From: Streptomyces mexicanus
GTDB lineage: Bacteria; Actinomycetota; Actinomycetes; Streptomycetales; Streptomycetaceae
DNA length: 64,000 nucleotides
Direction of reading: 5' to 3'
NCBI RefSeq assembly: GCF_902506575.1
Contig: NZ_LR732544.1
Span: forward strand, 6,055,876 to 6,119,875
Shown here one piece after another: positions 53,748 through 62,734 of the stretch. The position numbers were made by a program, and so were the translations under genes. Positions within the stretch are counted from its first letter, which is position 1. The number at the start of each line of letters is the position of its first letter. The notes beneath the pieces are model-generated. The model was not told the DNA's origin. It searched no databases and was given only the letters and a program-made list of their open reading frames with translations.

Positions 53748-53804
53748 ATGTCCCTCCTCGCCGCCACCGCAGAAGCTGGGGAGCCTGAGCATGGCCGGCA
53801 GTGA
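53748..53804 (+). other. Possible 18-codon upstream ORF of the regulator
   Basis: ATG at 53748 follows AAGGAG by 7 bases, the best binding site in this leader. It reads 18 codons (MSLLAATAEAGEPEHGRQ) and stops at 53804, 14 bases past the regulator's ATG in another frame. It could couple or limit regulator translation; it could also be chance. Confidence 0.35.
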
Positions 53805-54687
53805 CAGGAAGGCTCTGGCCGCCGAGGTCCGCGAATTCCTGAGCACCCGCCGGGCACGCATCACCCCGGAGCAGGCCGGGCTGCCGGTCTACGGCGGGAA
53901 CCGCCGCGTCGCCGGTCTGCGCCGCGAGGAGGTCGCCCTGCTCGCGGGCATGAGCGTGGACTACTACGTCCGCCTCGAGCGCGGAAACCTCTCCGGCGCC
54001 TCGGACTCGGTACTCGAATCCCTCGCACACGCCCTGCAGCTCGACGTGGCCGAACGCACCCACCTCTACGACCTGGCCCGCGCCTCCACACCGTCGGGCC
54101 GACGGCCCACGGTGACCTCCTCCCGGGTGCGGCCCACGATCCTACGGCTGCTGGACTCGATGACCGGTGTGCCGGCCTACGTCCGCAACGCCCGCTTCGA
54201 CATCGTGGCCGCCAACGCGTTGGGACGCGCGCTGTACGCACCCCTCTTCGACTCGCCGCTGTTCGCCCAGCGCGGGCCGGTCAACAGCGCCCGGTTCATG
54301 TTCCTGGACCCGGCGAGCAAGGACTTCTGGGTCGACTGGGACAAGGGCGCCGACGACGCGGTCGCCTTCCTGCGCACCGAGACGGGCCGGGCACCGCACG
54401 ACAAGGCGCTGACCGACCTGATCGGAGAGCTGACGACCAGGAGCGAGGACTTCGCCCGCCGATGGGCACGCCACGACGTGAAGTTCCACCGCTCCGGCGT
54501 GAAGCACCTCCACCACCCGCTGGTCGGAGATCTCGCCCTGCCCTACGAAGCGCTGGACCTGCCGTTCGACCCCGGCCTGCGCCTCAACTTCTACACCCCC
54601 GAGCCGGACTCGAGGGAGCGGGAAGCCCTCGGCCTGCTCGCCAGCTGGGCGAGCACCGGCACGGTCGTCCCCCACGCAACCGACTGA
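53791..54687 (+). CDS. Helix-turn-helix regulator with MmyB-like ligand domain (paralog)
   Basis: A 298-residue regulator with the same architecture as the one at 45751: HTH (LRREEVALLAGMSVDYYVRLERGN) and MmyB-like domain (LLDSMTGVPAYVRNARFDIVAANALGRALYAPL ... FMFLDPASKDFWVDW ... HHPLVGDLALPYEALDLP). It is divergent from the DHA2 exporter and 24 bases upstream of an aldo-keto reductase, and so probably controls both sides. The ATG has GGGGAG upstream. The short frame overlapping its start is described separately. Confidence 0.9.
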   Translation: MAGSDRKALAAEVREFLSTRRARITPEQAGLPVYGGNRRVAGLRREEVALLAGMSVDYYVRLERGNLSGASDSVLESLAHALQLDVAERTHLYDLARASTPSGRRPTVTSSRVRPTILRLLDSMTGVPAYVRNARFDIVAANALGRALYAPLFDSPLFAQRGPVNSARFMFLDPASKDFWVDWDKGADDAVAFLRTETGRAPHDKALTDLIGELTTRSEDFARRWARHDVKFHRSGVKHLHHPLVGDLALPYEALDLPFDPGLRLNFYTPEPDSREREALGLLASWASTGTVVPHATD

Positions 54688-54711
54688 CACACCAACGAGG
54701 AGAACCGCTTC

Positions 54712-55731
54712 ATGCAGTACCGATCGCTCGGCCGCACCGGCGTCCAGGTCAGCCCGCTGTGCCTGGGCGCGATGATGTTCGGCCCCTGGGGCAACGAAGA
54801 CGAGACCGACTCCGTCCGGATCATCCACCGCGCCCTCGACGCCGGCATCAACTTCGTCGACACCGCGGACGTCTACTCCGCCGGCGTCTCGGAGGAGATC
54901 GTCGGCAAGGCGCTCCAGGGCCGGCGCGAGGACGTGTTCCTGGCCACCAAGTTCTTCATGCCGATGGACCAGGACGACCCCAACCAGCGCGGCGCCCCCC
55001 GCCACTGGATCATGCGCGCGGTCGAGAACTCCCTGCGGCGCCTGGGCACCGACCACATCGACCTCTACCAGGTGCACCGCCCCAGCCCCGACACTGACGT
55101 CGCGGAGACCCTCGGGGCCCTGACCGACCTGGTCCGCCAGGGCAAGGTCCGCTACATCGGCTCCTCCTCCTACTCCGGCTCGCAGATCGTCGAGGCCCAG
55201 TGGGTCTCCCGGGAGCGGCACCTGGAGCGGTTCGTGACCGAGCAGCCGCCGTACTCGATCCTGGTCCGCGGCATCGAGGAGGACGTGCTGCCCACCGTGC
55301 GCCGCCACGGAATGGGCACGCTCACCTACAGCCCGCTCGCCGGCGGCTGGCTCTCCGGCCGCTACCGCAAGAACGCTTTCGAGGGGCCTGCCTCGGCGGC
55401 GCGTCCCCAGGCCCGCTTCGACATGAGCACCCCTGCCAACCGGCGCAAGCTCGACGCCGTCGAGCAGCTCGCCGTCCTGGCGGAGAAGGCCGGTCTCACG
55501 CTGATCGAGCTGGCGGTCGCCTTCGTCATCAACCACCCGGGCGTCACCTCGGCGATCATCGGCCCGCGCACCATGGAGCAGCTGGAGGCGTTCCTGCCCG
55601 CCGCCGACATCACGCTCCCCGCCGACGTGCTCGACGCCATCGACGAGATCGTCGCACCCGGCGTCACGGTCAACCCGGTCGACAACAGCTACGGCGACTT
55701 CGAGCTGCGACCCGACCAGCGACGCCGTTGA
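54712..55731 (+). CDS. Aldo/keto reductase (YghZ/Kv-beta type)
   Basis: A 339-residue AKR: YRSLGRTGVQVSPLCLGAMMFG at the N-terminus, Asp/Tyr in NFVDTADVYSAG, Lys in LATKFF, His in DLYQVHRPS and the C-terminal NADPH segment IIGPRTMEQLEAFL. It belongs to the group acting on small aldehydes and on quinone or sugar-like ketones. GAGGAG precedes the ATG and it follows the regulator gene by 24 bases, so it is in its operon. It is only distantly related to the AKR at 51138. Confidence 0.92.
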   Translation: MQYRSLGRTGVQVSPLCLGAMMFGPWGNEDETDSVRIIHRALDAGINFVDTADVYSAGVSEEIVGKALQGRREDVFLATKFFMPMDQDDPNQRGAPRHWIMRAVENSLRRLGTDHIDLYQVHRPSPDTDVAETLGALTDLVRQGKVRYIGSSSYSGSQIVEAQWVSRERHLERFVTEQPPYSILVRGIEEDVLPTVRRHGMGTLTYSPLAGGWLSGRYRKNAFEGPASAARPQARFDMSTPANRRKLDAVEQLAVLAEKAGLTLIELAVAFVINHPGVTSAIIGPRTMEQLEAFLPAADITLPADVLDAIDEIVAPGVTVNPVDNSYGDFELRPDQRRR

Positions 55732-55925
55732 GCGAGGAGAACTTCGGGTGATCACGGACAGTCGGAAGCAGTGGGGAGGGCGAATGCCGATGGCCGACCG
55801 TGGTCAGCCTCGGGGGCACGCCTCCTGGCCGCTGATGCCACCCGGACGGCGCGCAGTTCCTCTTCCTGCGCCGCTTGCACGAGACGCTCCAAACCCACGC
55901 CGCGAAGCTGAGCGAGACACGTCGA
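55732..55925. other. Gap between convergent genes
   Basis: A 194-base space between the aldo-keto reductase and the methyltransferase-Nudix gene. I see no gene or clear hairpin in it. Confidence 0.4.
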
Positions 55926-57101
55926 TCACCCCTGCGCGGGTGTGCGCGGCTCGGCGACGGGGACGAAGCGGGCGGGTGGGTGGTCGATCGGCAGGTCGGG
56001 GCGCCAGGCGGTGAGGATCTGGGCGCTGCACTCGAACAGGTCCGGGGGCAGGGCGTCCAGAGGCCACCAGCGCCAGTCGCCGACGCTCTCGCCGGGCTGG
56101 TCGGCCGGCTCGCCGCGCCAGCGGGTGACGAGCGCTCCGAAGGTGATGCGGACCACCTCCCCGACCTGGTCGTGGAGCATCCCCAGGAGCCGGACGTCAG
56201 CGGGGTCGGCGTGCAGGCCGGTCTCCTCGGCGAGTTCGCGCACGACTGTCTCCCGCAGCGACTCGCCCGGCTCCACGGTGCCGCCGGGCAGCTCGCGCGT
56301 GCCCAGTCGGTGCCGGCCCAGGAGCAGGCCGCGCGGCCCGAGCAGCACGGCGCCGACGCCCACCGCCGCCCGGGCGACCGGTGGTTTCGCCGTACGGGGA
56401 CGGGCGGTGATCCGGGCCGGCCGGTGGGCCTGGAAGAGCCGGTAGGAGGCGTGGTTGTGCTCCTTTGGCGCATCGAGGACGGTGATGCTCCGCACGCGGA
56501 GCCCGTACTGCACGAGCAGGTCCTCCCACAACTCCGCGGTGAGCACCCACATGTGGACGGTGAGGTCACCACCGCCGGCCAGGCGCAGGGTTTCCGGGCG
56601 CGGTGTGACGCCGGAAGCGGGCCCGTGGCCGTCGGAGTCGGTGTGCAGCACGGTGAAGTACAGCCGGCCCCCGGGTTTGAGGGCGGCCGCCAGCGCCGGC
56701 AGGAGGCGATGGGGGTCGATGAAGTGGATCGTGCTGAGGGAGAGGATGACGTCGTACGGGGCTGCCGCGCTCAGGTGTTCCACGGCGTCCGCGTGGATCA
56801 GCCGCAGCCCCGGCACGTCGGAGCAGTGGGCGCGGGCCCGTTCGATCTGGCTGCGGGAAGCATCGACCCCGTCGACCTGCGCGCCGTGGGCCCGCACCAG
56901 GTGCGCGGCGTGCCGGCCCGGCCCGCACCCGAGGTCCAGGACCCGCAGGCCCTTCAGCTCCCCGAGGATCTCGTCGCCCGGTCCGTCCACCGCGGGACCC
57001 CAGGTGATCCGGTCCACTTCCGGCAGCGGTGTACCACGCCGCAGATGGTGGGTTCCGTAGGCGTTCCAGGCACGCCGTGTCTGGTGTTCGATGTCGCGCA
57101 T
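55926..57101 (-). CDS. Bifunctional SAM methyltransferase-Nudix hydrolase
   Basis: A 391-residue fusion. The N-terminal ~220 residues are a class I methyltransferase (motif I VLDLGCGPGRHAAHL near 54-68, VDGVDASRSQI, then VILSLSTIHFIDPHRLLPALAAALKPGG). Residues about 235-390 are a Nudix hydrolase with a complete box (GGTVEPG-ESLRETVVRELAEETGL, both Glu pairs kept). Nudix domains cleave nucleoside diphosphate-linked compounds. Both halves look intact, so a modification enzyme that also sanitises or activates a nucleotide-linked substrate is possible. Substrate unknown. The next methyltransferase gene lies 20 bases upstream on the same strand. Confidence 0.9.
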   Translation of the reverse strand: MRDIEHQTRRAWNAYGTHHLRRGTPLPEVDRITWGPAVDGPGDEILGELKGLRVLDLGCGPGRHAAHLVRAHGAQVDGVDASRSQIERARAHCSDVPGLRLIHADAVEHLSAAAPYDVILSLSTIHFIDPHRLLPALAAALKPGGRLYFTVLHTDSDGHGPASGVTPRPETLRLAGGGDLTVHMWVLTAELWEDLLVQYGLRVRSITVLDAPKEHNHASYRLFQAHRPARITARPRTAKPPVARAAVGVGAVLLGPRGLLLGRHRLGTRELPGGTVEPGESLRETVVRELAEETGLHADPADVRLLGMLHDQVGEVVRITFGALVTRWRGEPADQPGESVGDWRWWPLDALPPDLFECSAQILTAWRPDLPIDHPPARFVPVAEPRTPAQG

Positions 57102-57121
57102 GGTGGCTCCCGTCGTCGAGG

Positions 57122-57694
57122 TCAGGGGTGGAGTGCGTAGCAGCGCAGCACGTCGAGATCAGCGGTCCGGACGACGGACCATCGCGCGGTGAGCGTCTCG
57201 GCCTCTGCGGCCGTGATCCCGAGGTGACGCGAGGGGTCGCCGCTGTCCCGGCGGCCGGCGATCTCGGTGACGACCCAGAAGACCCCGCCGGGGGCCAGGA
57301 TCCGTCGGACGCGGTCGAGGAAGGCCGGCTTGTCGTCGAGCCACCGGTAGACCAGACGGCATGCGACGACAGCGTAGGCCGGGTCGCGCAGGCCACCGAG
57401 GTCATCGGCGGCGAAGTCCATCAGCTGCCAGGGCGGGCCGTCATCGGCGCGGTCGCGGCGGGCTGCGGCGACGGCGCTGGGCGCGAAGTCGATGCCGGTG
57501 GTGCGGTAACCGAGTCGGTGAAGCCGGCGGGCGAGGGCACCGTCTCCGGTGCCGATGTCGAGAGCCGGCCGTCCGCGGCCCGGTCCGAGGTGATCCGCCA
57601 GAAGCTCGGCCTCGGCGCTGCTGCCCCTCCGGTACCGGCGCCCGCCGGCCCAGAGCGGCTCCCAGTAGTCGGCGCTGGCGGGGGTGTTTGTCAT
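57122..57694 (-). CDS. Class I SAM-dependent methyltransferase
   Basis: A 190-residue methyltransferase: SADYWEPLWAGGRRYRRGSSAEAELL, motif I ALDIGTGDGALARRL, then GIDFAPSAV and a post-motif RLVYRWLDDKPAFLDRVRRILAPGG. ATG with GGAGGAG upstream. It precedes the methyltransferase-Nudix gene by 20 bases, and the ABC exporter lies 91 bases upstream on the same strand, which suggests a small modification-and-export unit. Substrate not identifiable. Confidence 0.88.
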   Translation of the reverse strand: MTNTPASADYWEPLWAGGRRYRRGSSAEAELLADHLGPGRGRPALDIGTGDGALARRLHRLGYRTTGIDFAPSAVAAARRDRADDGPPWQLMDFAADDLGGLRDPAYAVVACRLVYRWLDDKPAFLDRVRRILAPGGVFWVVTEIAGRRDSGDPSRHLGITAAEAETLTARWSVVRTADLDVLRCYALHP

Positions 57695-57785
57695 CCGGCT
57701 CCTCCTGCAAGTGGGCGGGACCACCAGGGCCGTGCTCCCGCGCGGCTGACGGGGACGGAGAAAACGGACGGCATGAGAGCACGGG

Positions 57786-59774
57786 TCACGAGGGATCCGC
57801 GACGGTGGGGGAGGCGGGACGCGGGATGACGGGTGCGGGGGCGTACTGGGCGGCCTGTGCGGTGAACATCGAGGCGTACCGGCCTCGGGCGGCCATGAGG
57901 TCGTCGTGGCTGCCGTGCTCGACGAGTCGTCCGTGGTGCAGGACGTGGATGCGGTCGGCGTGGCGGACGCCGGACATGCGGTGGGTGACCAGGACGACGG
58001 CCCGGTTGGGGGCGGCGAGCCGGCGGATGCGGTCGAACGCGGCGATCTCGGCCTCCGGGTCCAGGGCGGAGGTGGGTTCGTCCACGATGAGCACGCCGTC
58101 GGCATCCGAGGTGGAGCTGCGCCAGTGGGTCCGGGCCAGTCCGATCTTCTGCCACTCGCCGCCGGACAGTTCGCTCGCCCCGCGGAACATCCGGGCCAGC
58201 AGGCTGCGCAAGCCGTCGGGGAGTTTGGCGATGACCGGCCCCGCCCCCGCGTAGTCGACGGACGGCTGGAGGTCGCCGGGCCCGGCGGCCCGGTCCGGTC
58301 GGCCGATGCGGATGTTCAACGCCGCGGTCACGGGCCAGCGTTGGAAGTCCTGGGTGAGCAGGGTGACGCGCTCGAAGACCTGGGAGCGGTCCAGGGAGGC
58401 GATGTCGGCCTCGCCCCACCGCACGGTCCCGCTCTGCGGCAGGAGCAGGCCGGACAGGATCTTCATCAGCGTGCTCTTGCCGGAGCCGTTCTCGCCGACC
58501 ACGGCGGTGACCGAACCCATGGGCAGGGTGAGGGACACCCCGTCCAGCGCGGGAGTCTCCCGGTCGGGGTAGCGGTAGCCGACCCGGTCGAGGACGATCT
58601 GCCGCACCTGTGCCGGGACCGGGTCGCCTCCGCCGGGCAGCGTGCGCCGTGCCGCCTCGTCCAGGAACCGGGCGTGGTCGCGGACGTACAGGGACTCCTC
58701 GTGCAACTGGTTGACGTTCATCACCAGCGCGCCCAGGCTCGCCGAACCCGACCGGACGGCGACGACCGCGGTCCCGGCCACCGCCAGACCCATGTGCCCG
58801 CTGGAGATCAGCACGAACAGGGCCGCGTACGTCGCCGCCAGGGCGAGGCCGGACAGCGCGGCGGCCACCCACTCGGTGACCGCCTTGCCGGCGGCCAGCC
58901 GCTCCTGCTCGGCCTCGGCGCTCTCGGCCATCCGCTCGTAGCGGCTGAGCAGGAACGGTCCGACGGCGTGGACGCGCACTTCCTGCGCGGCGGTGCGCTC
59001 GGTGAGCAGGTTGCCGATCAGACGGCCGGCCCGCACGTGCTCGATCCAGCTCATCACCGACACGTACCGTTCCTGCGCCACCCGCATCGCGCCCCAGCCG
59101 CGCGGCGCCGCGATCAGGACCAGCATCGGCAGCAGGACCGGGTGGAGGACGGTGAGCACGCCGGCCGTGGAGATCAAGGAGATCGTGCCGTTGAGCGCGG
59201 CCACGCAGGCGCCGATCATGCGGCGGGCGGAGCCGGCGCCGTACTGCGCGACGTCGATCAGCCGCCGGAACTCCGGGGCTTCGATGGCCTCCCGCTCCCC
59301 CGACGCGGCGGCGGCCAGGGACTGGGGGGTGGCGACCCGCTCGACCAGCGGCTCCAGACGGCCGGCCCGCGACGTGGACCAGCCGGCCAGGGCCGAGTTG
59401 ACCACGGCGGCCCCGGCGGCGACGAGCAGGCCGGGCAGGACCGCGTGCACCCGCTGTCCGGGGCTGCCGGAGCCGAGCAGCGCGTGCATGACGGCGTTGA
59501 CCGCGAGCAGCCCGACAGCGGCGGCGACACCCTGCCCGACCTCGCTGAGGACGACCGCGAGCAGGGCGCGGCGGTCCGCCCGCCACGCCATCCGCAAGGC
59601 GCCCCCGACCAGCCCGGGCATGGACCGCAGAGCCGACCTCATCGTCAACTCCAGGTGTGCGCCCTCGTGTTCGGACCAGCCGACGTCGTAGCGCAGTGGA
59701 CCGCCGAACAGTTCCCGCTCGGCGTCGGAGACCCCCGGTTCGGCCATCCGCACGCGGCCGAAGAACCTCTTCAC
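57786..59774 (-). CDS. ABC exporter, fused membrane and ATPase domains
   Basis: A 662-residue half-transporter. The membrane domain (about 60-370) has around six hydrophobic segments; the nucleotide-binding domain has Walker A VVGENGSGKST near residue 420, signature ELSGGEWQK near 530, Walker B GVLIVDEPTSALD and H-loop VTHR. It should work as a homodimer exporting a peptide, lipid or small molecule. The GTG start is chosen because the homologous sequence begins there; the binding site is only G-rich. Nearby methyltransferases could modify its cargo; this is speculation. Confidence 0.88.
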   Translation of the reverse strand: MKRFFGRVRMAEPGVSDAERELFGGPLRYDVGWSEHEGAHLELTMRSALRSMPGLVGGALRMAWRADRRALLAVVLSEVGQGVAAAVGLLAVNAVMHALLGSGSPGQRVHAVLPGLLVAAGAAVVNSALAGWSTSRAGRLEPLVERVATPQSLAAAASGEREAIEAPEFRRLIDVAQYGAGSARRMIGACVAALNGTISLISTAGVLTVLHPVLLPMLVLIAAPRGWGAMRVAQERYVSVMSWIEHVRAGRLIGNLLTERTAAQEVRVHAVGPFLLSRYERMAESAEAEQERLAAGKAVTEWVAAALSGLALAATYAALFVLISSGHMGLAVAGTAVVAVRSGSASLGALVMNVNQLHEESLYVRDHARFLDEAARRTLPGGGDPVPAQVRQIVLDRVGYRYPDRETPALDGVSLTLPMGSVTAVVGENGSGKSTLMKILSGLLLPQSGTVRWGEADIASLDRSQVFERVTLLTQDFQRWPVTAALNIRIGRPDRAAGPGDLQPSVDYAGAGPVIAKLPDGLRSLLARMFRGASELSGGEWQKIGLARTHWRSSTSDADGVLIVDEPTSALDPEAEIAAFDRIRRLAAPNRAVVLVTHRMSGVRHADRIHVLHHGRLVEHGSHDDLMAARGRYASMFTAQAAQYAPAPVIPRPASPTVADPS

Positions 59775-59973
59775 CGGGCGCCCCCCCGCCGGGAGAGGAT
59801 CAGCGCCGGGGCAGCCGGCGTGGACCGCCGCCGCGGGAGCGCGGTCGTGGTCGTGAACCTGTGTGTCCCGCGGATACGCGCGCCGCGGTACGCGTCCCTC
59901 TCGCCTCCTGCCACGCTGCGGGGAGTCGCATGCGCCTGTGCCTCGGCCGAAGTCAACGTGGTCCCCCTCGACG

Positions 59974-60000
59974 GTTGAGTGGCTGCTCCTGCGACTCAAC
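59974..60000. repeat. Inverted repeat upstream of the ABC exporter
   Basis: GTTGAGT and ACTCAAC (7-bp arms) separated by 13 bases, about 200 bases before the exporter start, in an otherwise gene-free 680-base stretch (59775-60458). It may be a regulator site or a weak terminator. Confidence 0.35.
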
Positions 60001-60232
60001 GACTCAGCGGACCGTTTCGAACACACGTCTTTCGGACAGGCCGGTAGCCCTGGCAGGGCGCGCGTGCCGGAGAGTGCGGCGTGCATCGACCCTTGCGGTG
60101 TCTGGGCCGGGCGCCGGAGCGGCGGCGGCCGAAACGCCGAGCGCGTCCGCTGCTCCGGCGCCGGGGCGGTGCCTCGGCCCGAAGGGACCGGCTCCTCCCG
60201 GGGGTTTCGCGGGTCAAGTGTCGTGAGCCCGG

Positions 60233-60331
60233 GTCGGCCTCGCGGCGGGCGATCGTCAGCGGCAGCCGTCCGCCCGGCTCGCGGTCGCCCGCCAGGACCT
60301 CCGCGAGCGCGGGTCCGTACTCTGACCGGGG
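60233..60331 (-). pseudogene. Fragment of a GH3 beta-glucosidase
   Basis: About 33 codons on the minus strand read EYGPALAEVLAGDREPGG then RLPLTIARREADP. This is the conserved stretch near the end of the GH3 C-terminal domain (GG-x-ALA-x-VL-x-G-x2-NPSGRLP). No GH3 sequence is recognisable on either side, so it is a relic of a lost glycosidase gene. Confidence 0.6.
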
Positions 60332-60458
60332 AACCAGGTCAAGCGGCGACAGGGGCGGCGCTGCCGCCCGTGCCGGGCGGGCGCGCACCGCCGCTGAGCA
60401 GAGCCGCAGCCGGGCAGGGCGGCGGCGGACGGCAGGGGTGCGCGGGAACGCCCGGCAC

Positions 60459-61034
60459 CTACCGGCCGCTCGCCGAGTCCCCCGCAGCCGGACGCGTCCG
60501 CTGACCGGCGGCGCGCAGCCGGTACAGCACGCTGCGCCGCAACGGCCCCGCGGGCACGCCCGGGTCGTCGAAGTCGTCGGCCGGATCGCGGGTCATGCCC
60601 AGACGGTGCATCACCGCCCGCGACCGGAGATTGGTGGCCGTGGTCACCGCGAGGATCTCCGTCAGCCGCAGCCGCTCGAAGCCGAACGCCAGCGCGGCCC
60701 GGGCCGCCTCGGTGGCATAGCCGTGCCCCCACGCCGGGCGGGCCAGGCGCCAGCCGACCTCCACCCCGGTGAACGGCATTCCCTCCTCCACCGGATCCAG
60801 TCCGGCGAACCCGACGAACTCGCCGGTCGCCCGTACCTCGACCGCCCACCAGCCCCAGCCCCGGCGGTCGAGGTCGGCCTGGAAACGGGCCACGGACGCC
60901 TCGCTCTGCTGCCGCGTCAGGACGTCCGGGAAGTACTGACGGACCTCGGGATCGGCGTTCATCGCCGCCCAAGGGTCGAGGTCGGAGGCCCGCCAGCCGC
61001 GGAGTACGAGACGTTCGGTCGGCAACTCGTGCAT
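60459..61034 (-). CDS. GNAT acetyltransferase, RimJ/RimL type
   Basis: A 191-residue GNAT protein: TERLVLRGWRASDLDPWAAMNADPEV, then FVGFAGLDPVEEG and EVGWRLARPAWGHGYATEAARAAL, which holds the acetyl-CoA pyrophosphate loop (R-P-x-x-G-H-G-Y-A-T). It transfers acetyl groups to protein N-termini or small amines. The substrate is not predictable. Divergent from the proline iminopeptidase-like gene across 371 bases. Confidence 0.92.
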   Translation of the reverse strand: MHELPTERLVLRGWRASDLDPWAAMNADPEVRQYFPDVLTRQQSEASVARFQADLDRRGWGWWAVEVRATGEFVGFAGLDPVEEGMPFTGVEVGWRLARPAWGHGYATEAARAALAFGFERLRLTEILAVTTATNLRSRAVMHRLGMTRDPADDFDDPGVPAGPLRRSVLYRLRAAGQRTRPAAGDSASGR

Positions 61035-61405
61035 CGCGCCACTGTAAGGACGTCACGCCCGCGAAGCGACCGGATATCCCTCGCCGTCACGCGCCGCGCG
61101 GCAGGCGGAGGTGTTTCCGCATCGGCGGCTTCGCCACAGGCGTGGGCGGTCAGTTCCCTCCACGCCATGCCGCGCTGGGCGTTCTCGATCGGGTGCAGCC
61201 GCCGGGTGTCGTCCAGCGCGTAACCGAGGCCTCCGCCCTCGCCGGTGGCCTCCGCGTGCCCCGGTTCCGCCCGGCGCGGCTCCCGCGGCCGGCCGCCGGG
61301 CGGACCCTGCCCGCGGGCCCGCTGACCGGCGCTCGGTCCGGTCCGCCCACACCCCGCTGTGCCCTTCCTCTCCCGCTGCGCCGCGCACCCCCGGAGAATC
61401 AGGTC
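61035..61405. other. Divergent region between GNAT and hydrolase genes
   Basis: 371 bases. No convincing gene. A minus-strand frame contains a protein-like stretch (YALDDTRRLHPIENAQRGM at about 61170-61225) that I cannot place; it may be a relic. No clear promoter was read. Confidence 0.35.
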
Positions 61406-62719
61406 ATGACCGCAGCCGACACAGCCGACACCGTCACCTACCGCCACAGTGGCCTCGTCTGCACGGACCACACCCTGTCCGTCCCCCTCGACCACGCCCG
61501 CCCCGACGGGCCGCGGATCACCCTCTTCGCCCGGGAGGTCGTCGCCGAGGGGCGCGAACACCAGGACCTCCCGCGCCTGTTGTGGCTCCAGGGCGGACCG
61601 GGATGCCCCGCGGAGCGCCCCCACGCGGCCACCGCCTGGTTCCGCCGGGCGCTGCGGGACTACCGTGTGGTGCTCCTGGACCAGCGCGGCACGGGCCGCT
61701 CCACCCCCGCGGACCGCACGACCCTCGCCGACCACCCCGACGCCGCCGGGTACCTCACGCACTTCCGGGCCGACGCCATCGTCCGCGACGCGGAACTGCT
61801 GCGCCGCGCCCTGCAGGGCGACCGCCCCTGGACCGTCCTGGGCCAGAGCTTCGGCGGCTTCTGCACCCTGACCTATCTCAGCCACGCCCCCGAAGGACTG
61901 GAGCAGGCCCTGATCACCGGCGGCCTGCCCACCCTCACCCGCCACGCCGACGACGTCTACCGTGCCGCCTACCGCCGCCCGCTGGCGCACAACGACGCGT
62001 CCTTCGCCCGCTACCCCGGCGCCCAGCGGCTCGCCGACGCGGTCGCCGCCCACCTCGCCGAGCACGACGTCCGGATGCCCTCCGGCGAGCGCCTGACGGT
62101 GCGTCGCTTCCAGACCATGGGCATGACCTTCGGTATGTCCGCGAGCTTCGACAGCCTGCACTACCTGCTGGAGACCGCCTTCGTCGACACACCTGGCGGC
62201 CCCCGCCTGTCCGACGTCTTCCTCCGCGGGCTGGACGCCGCGCTGTCCTTCGCGACCCGCCCGCTGTACGCCGTCCTGCACGAGCCGGTCTACGCCCAGG
62301 GCGGCCGGGCCACCGCCTGGTCGGCCCACCGTGTCCGCGCGGAGTTCCCGCAGTTCGACGCCGAGGCCGGCGGGCCGCTGCGCTTCACCGGGGAGATGAT
62401 CTACCCGTGGCAGTTCGAGGAGGACCCCGCTCTCGTCCCGCTGCGGGACGCCGCCGAAAACCTCGCCCACCGCACCGACTGGCCCGCCCTGTACGACCCG
62501 GACCGGCTCGCCGACAACGAGGTGCCCGTCGTGGCCGCCGTCTACCACGACGACATGTTCGTCGACCGTGAGCACTCCCTGGAGACGGCCGCACACGTCC
62601 GTGGGCTTCGGACCTGGGTCTCCCGCGCCCACGCGCACGACGGCATCCGCACGGACGCCGCCGTGCTCGACCGGCTCCTGGCCATGGCCCGGGGCGAGAC
62701 CTCCGACTGCACCGCCTGA
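61406..62719 (+). CDS. Proline iminopeptidase-like alpha/beta hydrolase
   Basis: A 437-residue S33-family hydrolase. It has LLWLQGGPGCPAERP (the HGGPG-type oxyanion segment), VVLLDQRGTGRSTP and the nucleophile elbow GQSFGG with Ser; a C-terminal His in SRAHAHDGIRTD completes the triad. The length fits actinobacterial prolyl aminopeptidases. It would release N-terminal proline from peptides or cleave related amides. The ATG chosen follows CCGGAGAA; the long upstream open frame has no homology. Convergent with the SDR gene. Confidence 0.9.
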   Translation: MTAADTADTVTYRHSGLVCTDHTLSVPLDHARPDGPRITLFAREVVAEGREHQDLPRLLWLQGGPGCPAERPHAATAWFRRALRDYRVVLLDQRGTGRSTPADRTTLADHPDAAGYLTHFRADAIVRDAELLRRALQGDRPWTVLGQSFGGFCTLTYLSHAPEGLEQALITGGLPTLTRHADDVYRAAYRRPLAHNDASFARYPGAQRLADAVAAHLAEHDVRMPSGERLTVRRFQTMGMTFGMSASFDSLHYLLETAFVDTPGGPRLSDVFLRGLDAALSFATRPLYAVLHEPVYAQGGRATAWSAHRVRAEFPQFDAEAGGPLRFTGEMIYPWQFEEDPALVPLRDAAENLAHRTDWPALYDPDRLADNEVPVVAAVYHDDMFVDREHSLETAAHVRGLRTWVSRAHAHDGIRTDAAVLDRLLAMARGETSDCTA

Positions 62720-62734
62720 CGGGCAGGCAGCTGC

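Noticed and set aside
59996..60388. A 130-codon gene containing the GH3-like stretch
   Set aside because: Only about 33 codons resemble GH3; flanking residues are low complexity and there is no credible start, so I list a relic instead.
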